The notes below the pieces were generated by a model. The model was given only the letters and a program-made list of their open reading frames with translations, did not search any database and was not told the origin of the DNA. The position numbers and the translations under genes were made by a program. A DNA stretch of 45,590 nucleotides, taken from the NCBI GenBank assembly GCA_035524095.1, contig DATKPK010000192.1, forward strand, positions 1-45,590. The letters run 5' to 3'. The stretch is from DATJUF01 sp035524095. Its GTDB lineage: Bacteria; Desulfobacterota; Binatia; Binatales; Binataceae. The first letter of the stretch is position 1. Every line of letters begins with the position of its first letter. Below, piece by piece: positions 25,205 through 34,634 of the stretch.

Positions 25205-25689
25205 CCTTCCCTTCCTTCATGTTCAGCAAGTTTCTATTCCGATGCGTCGGCATTGTGACGTGAGCCGAATCCATTCGACGCGGAGGACCTTTCATCTGCG
25301 CTCGACGGCCCCATCCTCCACGCTTACCTGACGACGCAAAATACGCCTGACGGTCCGATTATCTGTCGGTTAAAGGAGAGTCAACTTATTAAGTAATCGC
25401 GCCGCCTCCATCCGCCGCTGCTCCAAGGCAGCAAAATCCCGCCGCACACCCGCTGGATTACCCATGCGTTAATAATTCGGTGGCGAACGAATCTGGAGGC
25501 ACTTTTGGGTTAATGATTCGTCTGCAAATTGGTACGGACCAACGGTCCGGCACGAAGCGCTTCCGCCAATGCCAGTATTGGCATCGCCCGTGGTGCGGAG
25601 ACCAAGCGAAACGAAATCGGAGCGCGGGAACGCGCGGTGGCCTCCAAAGACAGCCAGGCTGCGATTGTCCCGCCTGAGAATCTAAAGCT
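25205..25689. other. Non-coding stretch upstream of the permease
   Basis: About 485 bp. It contains a short imperfect inverted repeat GCCAAT-6 bp-ATTGGC near 25567-25584. Small open frames of 60-85 codons on both strands have no recognisable features. I see no RNA gene or clear promoter. Confidence 0.4.
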
Positions 25690-26472
25690 TCACCATGAGA
25701 CGTAACCGCCATCAACCGACAAAACGGTCCCAGTGACGTAGCTCGAAGCTTCGCTTGCCAAATAAATCACCGTGCCGCGCAATTCCTCGGGCCGTCCCAA
25801 GCGGCCCAAGGGCGTCGCCCGCTCCATCCGCTCGCGATTGGCCGGCTTGGCCATCCCTGCTTCGTTGGCTTCAGTCGGAATCCACCCAGGCGCGATCGCA
25901 TTGACGAGGATCCCATATGGCGCCCATTCAATCGCGAGCTGCCGGGTCAAATTGACCAACCCCGCCTTCGTCGCGGTGTAGGCGGACAACCGGTAGATAG
26001 AGCTCGCCACCAGCCCGTAAATCGACGACATATTGATTATTCGCCCGGGCTTCTTGGCTTCGATCAATCGGCGTGCGACCCGCTGCGCCATCATCATTGG
26101 CGCGGTAAGATTCGTCGCAATCCCCCCATCCCATGTCGCTCGCGGCAAACTTTCCGCGCGGCCAGTCGGCGAGATGCCGGCGTTATTGATCAAGATATCG
26201 CACAGCCCAAGCTTGGCCAGGGTTGTTTCAACCAGCCGGTCAAGATGGCCATCGTTGGTGATATCGGTCTCGACGCCAATCGCCCGCACGCCGTACTCGT
26301 GGGTCAACTCTTCGGCGAATTTCCCTAGCCGATCACCACGCCGTGCTGCCACCGCGACATCCGCTCCGGCGATCGCCAGCGCCTTGGCGCATTCGACCCC
26401 AAGCCCCGACGACGCACCGGTTACGATCGCGACATGGCCGCGCAGTGAGAAAATCTCATCTATGGAATTCAT
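25690..26472 (-). CDS. SDR-family oxidoreductase (classical)
   Basis: The 260-residue protein has all classical SDR motifs: TGASSGLG (residues 18-25) for NAD(P), NNAG near residue 94, the catalytic serine in NMSSIYGL, and YTATK as the YxxxK active site, then APGWIPTE and VTGTVLSVDGGYVSW at the end. Close relatives are gluconate 5-dehydrogenase-like and FabG-like enzymes; the exact substrate cannot be told. It starts at ATG 26472, 107 bp after the threonine aldolase gene on the same strand, and could be the end of that operon. Confidence 0.9.
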   Translation of the reverse strand: MNSIDEIFSLRGHVAIVTGASSGLGVECAKALAIAGADVAVAARRGDRLGKFAEELTHEYGVRAIGVETDITNDGHLDRLVETTLAKLGLCDILINNAGISPTGRAESLPRATWDGGIATNLTAPMMMAQRVARRLIEAKKPGRIINMSSIYGLVASSIYRLSAYTATKAGLVNLTRQLAIEWAPYGILVNAIAPGWIPTEANEAGMAKPANRERMERATPLGRLGRPEELRGTVIYLASEASSYVTGTVLSVDGGYVSW

Positions 26473-26579
26473 TTTCAGTCCGCTCGTGACTCAGATTATA
26501 ACGCGCGACATCGGCAAACTCGCCTGCACACGGCCTCGCGAGTTCGCCGATGCATTTCATCTTGGGTTTAATTGCTGAA

Positions 26580-27629
26580 TTAGTTACCGAAGGCTTCGGC
26601 CGCCGCTTCCGACGCTGCTGAGACCGCGCGATCAATCTCGCGCCGCTCGATCCCGTAATGCGTCACGGCGCGAAACGAATTCGGCCCGCGTGCTCCTATG
26701 AGCACCCCGCGCTCCCGCAACGCCCCGACAAACTTGCGCGCCTCATCTGCGGCACCGTCGAGGTCGAATACCACTATATTCGTGCGCCGCTTCACGGGAC
26801 GGGTATTAATTCCGGCGACCAGCCCGAGTCCTTCCGCCAACGCCCGCGCATTCAGATGGTCCTCCACCAACCGCTCGACCATCGTTTCGAGCGCGACGAT
26901 TCCCGCCGCAGCGATTATTCCAGCCTGCCGCATCCCCCCGCCGAGCGCCTTGCGCATCCGCCGCGCTCGTCCAATGAATTCACGGCTGCCGCATAACACC
27001 GATCCCACGGGCGCGGACAGTCCCTTCGACAAGCAAAATGAGACCGAATCGGCGTACGACGCAATCGTTTTCGGCGTGGTCTCCAGCGCTATCGCCGCGT
27101 TGAAGATCCGTGCGCCATCCAGATGGACCGGCAGTCGATGGGCCTGCGCAAGCTCTGCAACCGCCGCCATATGCGAAAGTTCGACGGCCGGGCCACCGCC
27201 TAGATTATGGGTGTTCTCGAGCGCGATTAGGCTCGGCAAGGCGAAGTGCGCATCCGGCGGACGTTCCAGCTCGTCGCGCAGATGTTCGAGGTCAAGCTCA
27301 CCGCCCTCAACGTTGCGGATCGGCGTCATCACAATTCCACCGAGTGCCGCAGCTCCGCCCGCCTCGTAAACGTAGGTGTGCGCTTCCGACCCGAGCAGCG
27401 CTTTCGTGCCGCGCGGACAATGAGCGAGCATCGCCGCCAGATTCGCCATCGTGCCGGTCGGCACCAGCACCGCCGCCTCTTTGCCGGTTAGCTCGGCCGC
27501 CATCGATTCGAGCCGGTTGACGGTCGGATCCTCGCCGTAGACGTCGTCGCCCAACTCAGCCCGGGCGATCGCCTCGCGCATCGCCGGAGTCGGCAGCGTG
27601 ACCGTGTCGCTGCGCAAATCGATTACCAT
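26580..27629 (-). CDS. ltaE: Low-specificity L-threonine aldolase
   Basis: The roughly 349-residue PLP enzyme has the family start MVIDLRSDTVTLPTPAM, GDDVYGEDPTVNRLE near residue 28, HLDGARIFNAA near 168 and the PLP lysine in SFCLSKGLSAPVGSVL near 200. It cleaves L-threonine or allo-threonine to glycine and acetaldehyde. The frame is open to 27695, but ATG 27629 gives the conserved N-terminus and sits 7 bp after the stop of the AAA-ATPase gene. The two genes are therefore tightly linked, although no functional link between them is known to me. Confidence 0.92.
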   Translation of the reverse strand: MVIDLRSDTVTLPTPAMREAIARAELGDDVYGEDPTVNRLESMAAELTGKEAAVLVPTGTMANLAAMLAHCPRGTKALLGSEAHTYVYEAGGAAALGGIVMTPIRNVEGGELDLEHLRDELERPPDAHFALPSLIALENTHNLGGGPAVELSHMAAVAELAQAHRLPVHLDGARIFNAAIALETTPKTIASYADSVSFCLSKGLSAPVGSVLCGSREFIGRARRMRKALGGGMRQAGIIAAAGIVALETMVERLVEDHLNARALAEGLGLVAGINTRPVKRRTNIVVFDLDGAADEARKFVGALRERGVLIGARGPNSFRAVTHYGIERREIDRAVSAASEAAAEAFGN

Positions 27630-27636
27630 GGGCGTG

Positions 27637-28512
27637 TCATTCCGGCATGATCGCTTTAACGACTTCGTCAATCGCGCGCTTGCTATCTTGCTCATCGGTC
27701 AACGACCACGTCACCGCGACCGTCGCAGCGCGCCGTGGCGCAATTCCCTGCTGGATCAGCTCGCCGGCGTAAATCAACAGGCGCGTCGATACGCCCTCTT
27801 CGAGACCCGACGCCTTCAGATGACGTACCTTCTCGCCCAACAGCGCGAGCTGATACGCGATCTCGGGATTCACACCTGACTCATGCCCGATAATCGCAAC
27901 TTCCTTTTCCGCCGGCGGATAGTTGAACTCGATTGTCACGAAGCGCTGACGCGTCGAGTGTTTAAGGTTCTTCTGGATGCTCTGGTAACCCGGGTTGTAG
28001 GAAATCACCAGCAAGAAGCCAGCATGAGCTTCTATCGTTTCGCCGCGCTTCTCGATCGGCAGAATCCGCCGATGGTCCGACAGTGGATGAATCAGCACCG
28101 TCGTGTCTTTGCGCGCCTCGACAATTTCATCGAGATAGCAAATCGCGCCGCGCCGTACCGCCTGCGTCAACGGGCCATCTATCCACACCGTCTCGTCCGC
28201 TTGAATCAGAAAGCGCCCGACCAGATCGCTGCCGGTCAGGTCTTCATGGCACGCGACCGTGATTAGTTCGTTGGGGCCTTCCGGCTCGGTGGCCAGCAAG
28301 TGCGCCATATGCTCGACGAAGCGCGTCTTGCCGCATCCGGTAGGACCCTTGAGCAGGACCGGCAATCGCGCCTTATAGGCCGCCGAGAAAATCTCGACCT
28401 CGTCACCAATCGGCAGATAATAGGGCGTCGCCGCTGGATCGAGATGACGGATTTCAGGCCCTTCATGGGAGCCTTGCATCCGCGTATCAAATTTCTTCAG
28501 TTCAATCGCCAT
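27637..28512 (-). CDS. CbbQ/NirQ/NorQ-type MoxR AAA+ ATPase
   Basis: The 291-residue protein is a MoxR AAA+ ATPase: Walker A LLKGPTGCGKTRFVEHMA (near residue 54), LTGSDLVGRFL (near 92), Walker B AICYLDEIVEAR (near 122), sensor region LLVISYNPGYQ (near 168) and the C-terminal CbbQ domain with GVSTRLLIYAGELI. Relatives activate Rubisco (CbbQ) or nitric oxide reductase (NorQ), always with a VWA protein (CbbO/NorD). No such partner and no Rubisco or Nor gene is in this window. It lies between cysS (54 bp) and the threonine aldolase gene (7 bp). Confidence 0.88.
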   Translation of the reverse strand: MAIELKKFDTRMQGSHEGPEIRHLDPAATPYYLPIGDEVEIFSAAYKARLPVLLKGPTGCGKTRFVEHMAHLLATEPEGPNELITVACHEDLTGSDLVGRFLIQADETVWIDGPLTQAVRRGAICYLDEIVEARKDTTVLIHPLSDHRRILPIEKRGETIEAHAGFLLVISYNPGYQSIQKNLKHSTRQRFVTIEFNYPPAEKEVAIIGHESGVNPEIAYQLALLGEKVRHLKASGLEEGVSTRLLIYAGELIQQGIAPRRAATVAVTWSLTDEQDSKRAIDEVVKAIMPE

Positions 28513-28566
28513 CGCTCACCCGTTCTCGGAGTATTGGCGGATTCTAGGAGAGCAATAGCTCTCTAT

Positions 28567-29997
28567 TCAAGGCGCGGAGCGCTTTGGTACCAACGTCATG
28601 CCAGCCTTCGTGTCCTTGACGCTATAACCTAGTGCGTCCAATTCCGCCCTCAATTCATCCGACCGTTTGAAATTTTTCGCCGCGCGCGCCTGCTCGCGCT
28701 CCGCCTTGAGCCGTAGAACCTCTTCCGGGAATACGCTCGCGCGGGCCTCTCCAAGCTTGCCCTCAAGGCCGACTCCCAACACCTGATCGAATCGCCGCAG
28801 CGTAGGCCAAGCGCTGTCGTCCTTACGCCGATAGCCTTCCGCCACTAACTCGTTAACCACCGCAAGCGCCTGCGCCGTATTGAGATCGTTGTTGATCGCA
28901 AGATGAAACCGCTCGGCATATCCCTCGGCCCATGTCGCATCATTCGACACCGCAACCGCATCCTCACCAACATTCCGCGCGAACTCGTAGAGGTAATCGA
29001 GATTGCGCTCAGCTCCGCGCACCGCGTCGATACTGAATGCCAGCTCTGATCGATACTTCGCGCTCAGGCATAGCATCCGAAACGCGAGCGGATTAATTCC
29101 CGCGTTAGTCAGATCCGCCAGCACCGGAAAGCGTCCGGCACTCTTGCTGATCTTTGCCCCCTCCATCCCGACCAGAAACGCGTTGTGCACGAAATAGCGC
29201 ACGAATGGCTGACCGGTCGCGCTCTCTGATTGCGCGATTTCGTTCTCATGATGGACCGGGATATGGTCGAGGCCGCCCGAATGAATATCCAGCGTCGCGC
29301 CGAGATACTTCATCGACATCGCGGAGCATTCGATATGCCATCCCGGATAGCCACGCCCCCACGGGCTCTCCCATTGCATCATGTGATGGGGCTGGTTCAG
29401 CACCCACAGCGCAAAATCATGGGGACTGTGCTTGTCCGGCGAATGCTCCAGCCGCTGCCCCGTGTGCTGCTCATCCAGACTTTGCCGCGATAGGCGCCCC
29501 ATCCGCGACGGCCCGCGCCACTTCTCGACGTCAAAGTAAATTCCCGACGGGGTAACGTAGCCATAGCCGCGCGCGATAATCTTTTGGATCAGCGCGACCA
29601 TCTCGGGAATATGGTCAGTCGCGCGGCATTCGACCGTCGGCCGTTCGATATTCAGTTTGGTGCAATCATCATGGAACAGCGCGAGGTAATGGTTCGCGAT
29701 TTCAAGCGGCGACTTGCCCTCAGCCCGCGCCGTCTTCTCGATCTTGTCTTCGCCCGCATCTTCATCCGACGTCATGTGCCCCACGTCGGTGATATTCATT
29801 ACATGACGAACGTCATAGCCGTTATAGGCCAACACTCGCTTGAGCGTATCGACGAACACATACGCTCGCATGTTCCCCAGATGCTGCGGCAAGTAGACCG
29901 TCGGCCCACAGGAATAGAATGTAACTATCGGCGGATCGGCCGGACCGAACTCTTCGACCGTCCGGTTTAAGCTATTGAAAATATGTAGCGGTTTCAC
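28567..29997 (-). CDS. cysS: Cysteinyl-tRNA synthetase
   Basis: This 476-residue class Ia synthetase contains the HIGH-type motif in CGPTVYLPQHLGNMRAYV (near residue 30), whose Cys is a zinc ligand. The further ligands are in GYPGWHIECSAMS and HHENEIAQSE, and the KMSKS loop reads KISKS (near 270). Length and C-terminal domain (LRAELDALGYSVKDT) are normal. It charges tRNA-Cys. It begins with GTG at 29997. In the 250 bp upstream, GTCCGC (30005-30010) and GCGGAC (30023-30028) can form a hairpin in the leader; no T-box features were seen. Confidence 0.96.
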   Translation of the reverse strand: MKPLHIFNSLNRTVEEFGPADPPIVTFYSCGPTVYLPQHLGNMRAYVFVDTLKRVLAYNGYDVRHVMNITDVGHMTSDEDAGEDKIEKTARAEGKSPLEIANHYLALFHDDCTKLNIERPTVECRATDHIPEMVALIQKIIARGYGYVTPSGIYFDVEKWRGPSRMGRLSRQSLDEQHTGQRLEHSPDKHSPHDFALWVLNQPHHMMQWESPWGRGYPGWHIECSAMSMKYLGATLDIHSGGLDHIPVHHENEIAQSESATGQPFVRYFVHNAFLVGMEGAKISKSAGRFPVLADLTNAGINPLAFRMLCLSAKYRSELAFSIDAVRGAERNLDYLYEFARNVGEDAVAVSNDATWAEGYAERFHLAINNDLNTAQALAVVNELVAEGYRRKDDSAWPTLRRFDQVLGVGLEGKLGEARASVFPEEVLRLKAEREQARAAKNFKRSDELRAELDALGYSVKDTKAGMTLVPKRSAP

Positions 29998-30248
29998 GAT
30001 GGCAGTCCGCTAAGCGTAACGTGCGGACGCCCCAATTAACAAGTCGTTACGTTTCAACCGGCAGCAGCCAAATTTGAGCCCGATTGGCGATTCTACAACC
30101 CGTCCGTCACTATTGCGCGCGGCTTCAACACTCAGCCTGGCTCCCGCACGAAGGACTCAATCTTTTTCCCACGTTCCTTCGAGAGGGTTCACGTTGAGAA
30201 AGTCTCACTCATGGCCTCGCTCAATAACCCGCTCGCAGCCGTAGGGAG

Positions 30249-30761
30249 TCAAACGCGTGGAAGGCTGTGCCGTTCAGCTCGCCGCCGCTTCATCACTTCG
30301 CGAATGATCCGCCACTCATAGCCATCGACCAGCGATTGCCATCCGGCTTCCACAGTATTCGCCGATCGCGACAAAGTGGTCCAGGTAATATGGCCATCGG
30401 AGAAACGCTTGACCGACATCACCTCCGCCTCGGTCGATTCACCGCTGGCATGCATATACGTCTCGGTCACGCGCACTTCCGCCAGGAACGGAAAGTACTT
30501 AAGCAGGGCCTTCCGCAGCGCGAGGTCAAGCGCATTGACCACGCCGACGCCACGCGCCGCTTCGATCTCCTCCACGTCGCCGATCTGAATCACGATCGTC
30601 GCGTCGATCGTCGGGGTGCCATGACCCTCAAAATAGTCGTCAGTGACGCGGCGGCGCAAGATTCGAAACGGCGCCAAGTAATCCTTGCCGGTGCGCAACT
30701 CGGCCAGTTCGCGCGAGGCCTGCGGAACTTCCGGTTCTTCAAATATTGATGGTTCGCTCAC
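30249..30761 (-). CDS. Free-standing LeuA/citramalate-synthase regulatory domain
   Basis: The 170-residue protein corresponds only to the C-terminal dimerisation/allosteric domain (LeuA_dimer) of 2-isopropylmalate and citramalate synthases. The fold's segments can be followed: FRILRRRVTDDYFEG, ATIVIQIGDVEEIEAARGVGVVNALDLALRKALLKYFP, a strand with VRVTETYM, and the end SRSANTVEAGWQSLVDGYEWRI, very like the C-terminus of CimA. The catalytic TIM barrel is absent, and no leuA/cimA gene is nearby. It could be a separately encoded regulatory subunit or a stand-alone ligand sensor. There is no frameshift remnant of a barrel upstream, so it does not look like a broken gene. Confidence 0.8.
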   Translation of the reverse strand: MSEPSIFEEPEVPQASRELAELRTGKDYLAPFRILRRRVTDDYFEGHGTPTIDATIVIQIGDVEEIEAARGVGVVNALDLALRKALLKYFPFLAEVRVTETYMHASGESTEAEVMSVKRFSDGHITWTTLSRSANTVEAGWQSLVDGYEWRIIREVMKRRRAERHSLPRV

Positions 30762-30944
30762 TGCCGTATTCCCGAGCCGATTATTGCCGCGACCCTAGCG
30801 CCATTCAAGCCGTGCAATTGAAGCTCTACTTCAATTGTCCACCGGGGCTTATTCGATAACGCGCGGCATCCATTTTTTACCCTATACGCTCTCCTCGCCA
30901 TCCCTGCTCAACTGCCCCCTTTCGATCCTTCACCAGCATCATTT

Positions 30945-31691
30945 TTACATGGCGAGTCCGCCGTCCACCTGGATTACCGCCCCAGTTATGTAAGCGGCGG
31001 CGTCCGACAATAGGAACGCCGCAACTGGCGCTACATCCTGTACGGTGCCGAAGCGTTCCAGTGGAATCATCTTGAGCACGGCTTCACGATTCTCCGGCGG
31101 CAGCGCTGCCGTCATATCGGTCTCGATAAAGCCGAGCGCCAGCGCGTTGACGCGCACGCTCAGCCGCCCGAGTTCTTTCGCCGCCGCTTTCGTCAACCCG
31201 ATTACGCCAGCCTTAGCCGCCGAATAGTTAACTTGACCAGCGATCCCTGATAGCCCACTGATCGACGTGATATTGACGATACTGCCGCGCTTTGCCTTCA
31301 TCATCATGAACGCGGCGGCCCTCACAAAGTTAAACGAACCGGTGAGATTTGTCCGAATCACCTCGCTCCAGTCATCCTCGGTCATCATCACCAGCAGCTT
31401 GTCGCGCGTCATCCCCGCGTTATTGACCAACCCATCGATTCGTCCGAAATCGCCTTTGACTGCGTTCACCATCTCGCGGACGCCCTTGAGGTCACCCGCG
31501 TCAACCTTGAAGGCCATCGCCTTGACGCGGAAACCCTCTAGCAACCCCCTCAGTTCTTCCGCTTGCGCCTCGCTCTTGACGTAGCTGAACGCAACATTTG
31601 CGCCGCACTTCGCTACCTCGATTGCGATCGCGCGCCCGATCCCGCGCGTCGCGCCAGTTACGATGATGTTCTTGCCTTCGAGGTCTTTCAT
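30945..31691 (-). CDS. fabG: 3-oxoacyl-ACP reductase (FabG)
   Basis: The 248-residue SDR has the full FabG pattern: IIVTGATRGIGRAIA (residues about 8-22), NNAGMTRD near 90, NITSISGLSGIAGQVNYSAAKAG with Ser and YSAAK active site, ALGFIETDMT and ITGAVIQVDGGLAM. It reduces 3-oxoacyl-ACP with NADPH in fatty-acid synthesis, or acetoacetyl-CoA in PHA synthesis; a PHA synthase gene occurs 8 kb away. ATG 31691 gives the standard N-terminus, and the open frame up to 31841 would add 50 atypical residues. It follows the Fe-S carrier gene by 187 bp on the same strand. Confidence 0.9.
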   Translation of the reverse strand: MKDLEGKNIIVTGATRGIGRAIAIEVAKCGANVAFSYVKSEAQAEELRGLLEGFRVKAMAFKVDAGDLKGVREMVNAVKGDFGRIDGLVNNAGMTRDKLLVMMTEDDWSEVIRTNLTGSFNFVRAAAFMMMKAKRGSIVNITSISGLSGIAGQVNYSAAKAGVIGLTKAAAKELGRLSVRVNALALGFIETDMTAALPPENREAVLKMIPLERFGTVQDVAPVAAFLLSDAAAYITGAVIQVDGGLAM

Positions 31692-31878
31692 GTAGTTAGT
31701 ATTGCAGCGGTCGCTTAGGTGCCAGAAATCGTGCGGACTAACTCTAGTAACGATTCCCTCGGATGCGTCCAGTCCAAAGTTACTCCCGGCCTGCAGACGT
31801 GAAATTGCCCGCCGCCGGAAGCCGCTCCGGATCGCGGGCAATGTAAAAGAGTTACCCTATGCGCTGCAATCCATCGGG

Positions 31879-32265
31879 CTAGGCACTGAACGACGACCCA
31901 CATCCGCAGGTACGACTCGCGCGCGGATTATCAAAGCGAAAGCCAGCGTTGTGCAATCCCTCGACATAATCCAGCGTCGTTCCGGCGATATAGGGCAATG
32001 AAATCGTATCGACGTAGACCTTGAGGCCGTCGAAGTCCTTCACCACGTCGTCCTCTTTTTGACCATCAAAGCTCAACGAATACTGAAAGCCCGAGCACCC
32101 GCCGCCCGTAACGCCGACGCGCAAGCCAAAATCTGGCGCAGAACCTTCCTTCGCAAGCATCTGCTTGACTTTTTCTATCGCCTTTGGCGTTAGATTCACT
32201 CCCGGTAACTCGCCCGCCGGGTTAATTGTGACGTTCTCTGCTTCCTGATGAAGTTCTTCGGCCAT
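31879..32265 (-). CDS. erpA: A-type iron-sulfur cluster carrier (ErpA/IscA)
   Basis: The 128-residue protein has the three cluster-binding cysteines of A-type carriers: one in VGVTGGGCSGFQYSLSFD and two in the C-terminal TCGCGSSFS. The domain begins at VNLTPKAIEKVKQML; about 23 acidic residues precede it, longer than in E. coli IscA. It passes Fe-S clusters to client proteins; the neighbouring divergent QueG and the nearby LutB are such clients. ErpA is preferred over IscA by the C-terminal pattern, with moderate certainty. Confidence 0.9.
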   Translation of the reverse strand: MAEELHQEAENVTINPAGELPGVNLTPKAIEKVKQMLAKEGSAPDFGLRVGVTGGGCSGFQYSLSFDGQKEDDVVKDFDGLKVYVDTISLPYIAGTTLDYVEGLHNAGFRFDNPRASRTCGCGSSFSA

Positions 32266-32472
32266 CGATCCTCTCCGAGCTTATTAATGCGAACCTTTAA
32301 GTCCGACTCTTCCTCTTTTATACCACGATCGGGTTAGCAACTGCATCCAGCGGTCACACGTCGATCGCTGCATGCAATCTAACGACTGGTGCTCATCATC
32401 TGCATCGTTTCTCGCGATCACATGACCAGCGGGCGCCGCAACTTTCGCGATGCTACCATCTTCACCAGACCG

Positions 32473-33600
32473 ATGGGCCGTTTAGAAACCACCATCACAT
32501 CAGTTGCGCTGGCCGAGGGCTTCGTGTTGGCTGGTTTCGCGCGCCTCGAACGGCTGGACGATCGTGCATCGTTCTTCTCGCATTGGCTCGCCGAGGACCG
32601 CGCAGCCGAGATGGTATGGCTCGCCCGCGACCCTGGCCGCCGTATCGACCCGCGGCTGCTCGACCCACGCCTGCATACGGTCATCAGCCTCGCCTATCCC
32701 TACGCTCCTCCGCGCCCGCCCGACCTCGATTGGCGCTCCGAATTGCGCGGGCGCATCGCCGCCTACGCGATCGGTGCCGACTACCACGATACTGTACTTG
32801 CGAAAGCCCGCTCGGTTGCCGCAGCGCTCGAGCGTCACGTCCCAGCCGCAACCATCCGCCTCTACGTCGATACTGGACCGATCCTCGAACGTGAATGGGC
32901 AACGCGAGCACGCCTCGGATGGTTCGGGCGCAACACCAACCTCCTCAATCGCTATTACGGCTCGTATTTTTTTCTCGCCGAAATTCTCACAGACGTTGTC
33001 CTCGAATCTTCCGGCGAACCATATCGCGACCATTGCGGCACCTGCCGCCGATGCCTCGACCTCTGCCCGACCGGCGCACTTACCGATGGCTACCTGCTCG
33101 AACCCCGCGTATGCATCTCGTATCTGACCATCGAACATCGTGGCCCTATCCCGCGTGAGTTGCGACCGAAGCTTGGCAACTGGATCTTCGGTTGCGACAT
33201 TTGCCAGGAAGTCTGTCCCTGGAATGACGACCGTACCGCCGCTGCACTGGTTAGCAACGACCTGATGCCGTCGCTCGCGGAATTACTTACGCTGGACGCC
33301 GGCGGGTTCAGCCGCCGCTTTCGGGGCAGCGCTATCAAGCGCACCAAGCGCCGAGGCCTCTTGCGGAATGCCGCGATCGCGCTCGGCAACAGCGGTAATC
33401 CTGCTGCCCTGCCAATTCTCGCCCACACGCTGGATTCCGAACCGGAATCACTCGTACGCGCTCATGCCGCATGGGCAATCGGCCAACTCGGCGGCGCCGA
33501 AGCACGTCGGCTTCTTGATCATTCCCGCTCGCGCGAACCTGATACCTCTGTGCAAAATGAAATCGAAGCGGCACTGAGCGGTTTGCATGGGCTACCGTAG
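32473..33600 (+). CDS. queG: Epoxyqueuosine reductase
   Basis: The roughly 375-residue enzyme has the QueG layout: an N-terminal cobalamin-binding part with RLYVDTGPILEREWA (catalytic Asp) and GWFGRNTNLLN, and two [4Fe-4S] motifs, CGTCRRCLDLCPTGAL and FGCDICQEVCPWN. A C-terminal HEAT-like region (ALGNSGNPAALPILAHTL, AHAAWAIGQLGG) contacts the tRNA. It performs the last step of queuosine synthesis in tRNA. ATG 32473 (MGRLETTITSVALAEGF) is the normal start; in-frame ATG/TTG codons upstream to 32389 would add non-conserved residues. Confidence 0.93.
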   Translation: MGRLETTITSVALAEGFVLAGFARLERLDDRASFFSHWLAEDRAAEMVWLARDPGRRIDPRLLDPRLHTVISLAYPYAPPRPPDLDWRSELRGRIAAYAIGADYHDTVLAKARSVAAALERHVPAATIRLYVDTGPILEREWATRARLGWFGRNTNLLNRYYGSYFFLAEILTDVVLESSGEPYRDHCGTCRRCLDLCPTGALTDGYLLEPRVCISYLTIEHRGPIPRELRPKLGNWIFGCDICQEVCPWNDDRTAAALVSNDLMPSLAELLTLDAGGFSRRFRGSAIKRTKRRGLLRNAAIALGNSGNPAALPILAHTLDSEPESLVRAHAAWAIGQLGGAEARRLLDHSRSREPDTSVQNEIEAALSGLHGLP

Positions 33601-33631
33601 TTGGATTAACAGTGAATGCGGTGACGGTTAC

Positions 33632-34459
33632 ATGAACGACACGCGAAGTGAATTCTCGATGCTGGCGGCTCGCGAACCAATTCCGCTCGCGCGTGCGGCC
33701 CTTCTGATGGCCAAGGAAGAGTATCCCGATCTCGATATCGACAAGTATCTTGACCAACTGACTACCCTCGCTCGCGAAGCCGAACCGATCGTTAAGGCCG
33801 GTAACGATACAGTTGAGCGCATCCAGCTGCTTTCCGATTTTCTCTTCACCCAAAAGGGTTTCGCCGGCAATCGTGACGAATTCGGCGACCCCCGCAATTC
33901 ATTTCTCAACGACGTACTCGAACGCCGCCTCGGCATCCCGATCACTCTATCGCTGCTGTACATTGAGATAGGCCGTCGCCTCGGGCTCAATCTTTTCGGC
34001 GTCTCTTTCCCAGCCCACTTCCTAGTCAAAGCCGTGGACGAGCGCGGCGAATTAATCATCGATCCTTTCAATGGCGGCTCAATTCTCGGTCTCGACGAAA
34101 TCCGCGCCCGCCTCGCCCAGATTTATGGACAGCCGGTCGATCTCCACCCCTCGATGCTCAAGGCTGTCGGCGCGCGCCACATCCTTAGTCGGATGCTGCG
34201 CAATTTAAAGAATCTCTATGTGACCGGTTCAGATTGGCCGCGCGCCCTATCGGCTCTCGATCGCATTCTGCTGCTCGACCCACGTTCGCTCGATGAATTG
34301 CTCGAACGCGGCGGTCTCTACGAGAAACTCGAATGTTTCAGTGCTGCCCTCGACGATTTCCAGAGCTTCCTGAACCAGGCCCCCGGCGAACATCCGGGCG
34401 CCGATAACGCACGAGAGTCGGTAGTGCGGCTAATGCGCCAGGTCGCCCGCATCAATTAG
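33632..34459 (+). CDS. SirB1-like transglutaminase-fold protein with TPR-type C-terminus
   Basis: This protein of about 275 residues contains FLFTQKGFAGNRDEFGDPRNSFLNDVLERRLGIPITLSLLY and ISFPAHFLVKAVDERGELIIDPFNGGSIL-like segments (VSFPAHFLVK here), typical of the SirB1/Transglut_core2 family. A C-terminal helical part (ALSALDRILLLDPRSLDELLERGGLYEKLECFSAALDDFQSFL) looks like TPR repeats. Family members are common but have no proven activity. It starts 31 bp after queG and is probably co-transcribed. The frame opens at 33587 inside queG, but ATG 33632 is the better start. Confidence 0.85.
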   Translation: MNDTRSEFSMLAAREPIPLARAALLMAKEEYPDLDIDKYLDQLTTLAREAEPIVKAGNDTVERIQLLSDFLFTQKGFAGNRDEFGDPRNSFLNDVLERRLGIPITLSLLYIEIGRRLGLNLFGVSFPAHFLVKAVDERGELIIDPFNGGSILGLDEIRARLAQIYGQPVDLHPSMLKAVGARHILSRMLRNLKNLYVTGSDWPRALSALDRILLLDPRSLDELLERGGLYEKLECFSAALDDFQSFLNQAPGEHPGADNARESVVRLMRQVARIN

Positions 34460-34634
34460 CTGTCGGCGCGGCTGACCGGACTGCGTAAACAACGAGCAAG
34501 GGCCGGAATGCTTGCGGGCTGCGGTCTATGCGGACGGCTCAAAAGCGATTGGCAATCGCTCGCGGCTTCCTGCTTTAATTGAGCTTGCATTTATTCTGAC
34601 GGAGTCCGACGCTGCCTGTAGCGCCACTATCTCG

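Noticed and set aside
25458..25715. 85-codon minus-strand frame in the long intergenic stretch
   Set aside because: It runs into the end of the SDR gene, has no known features and looks like chance.
30005..30028. Hairpin upstream of cysS as a T-box or riboswitch
   Set aside because: Only one short stem was found; the conserved T-box sequence and a terminator/antiterminator pair were not seen.
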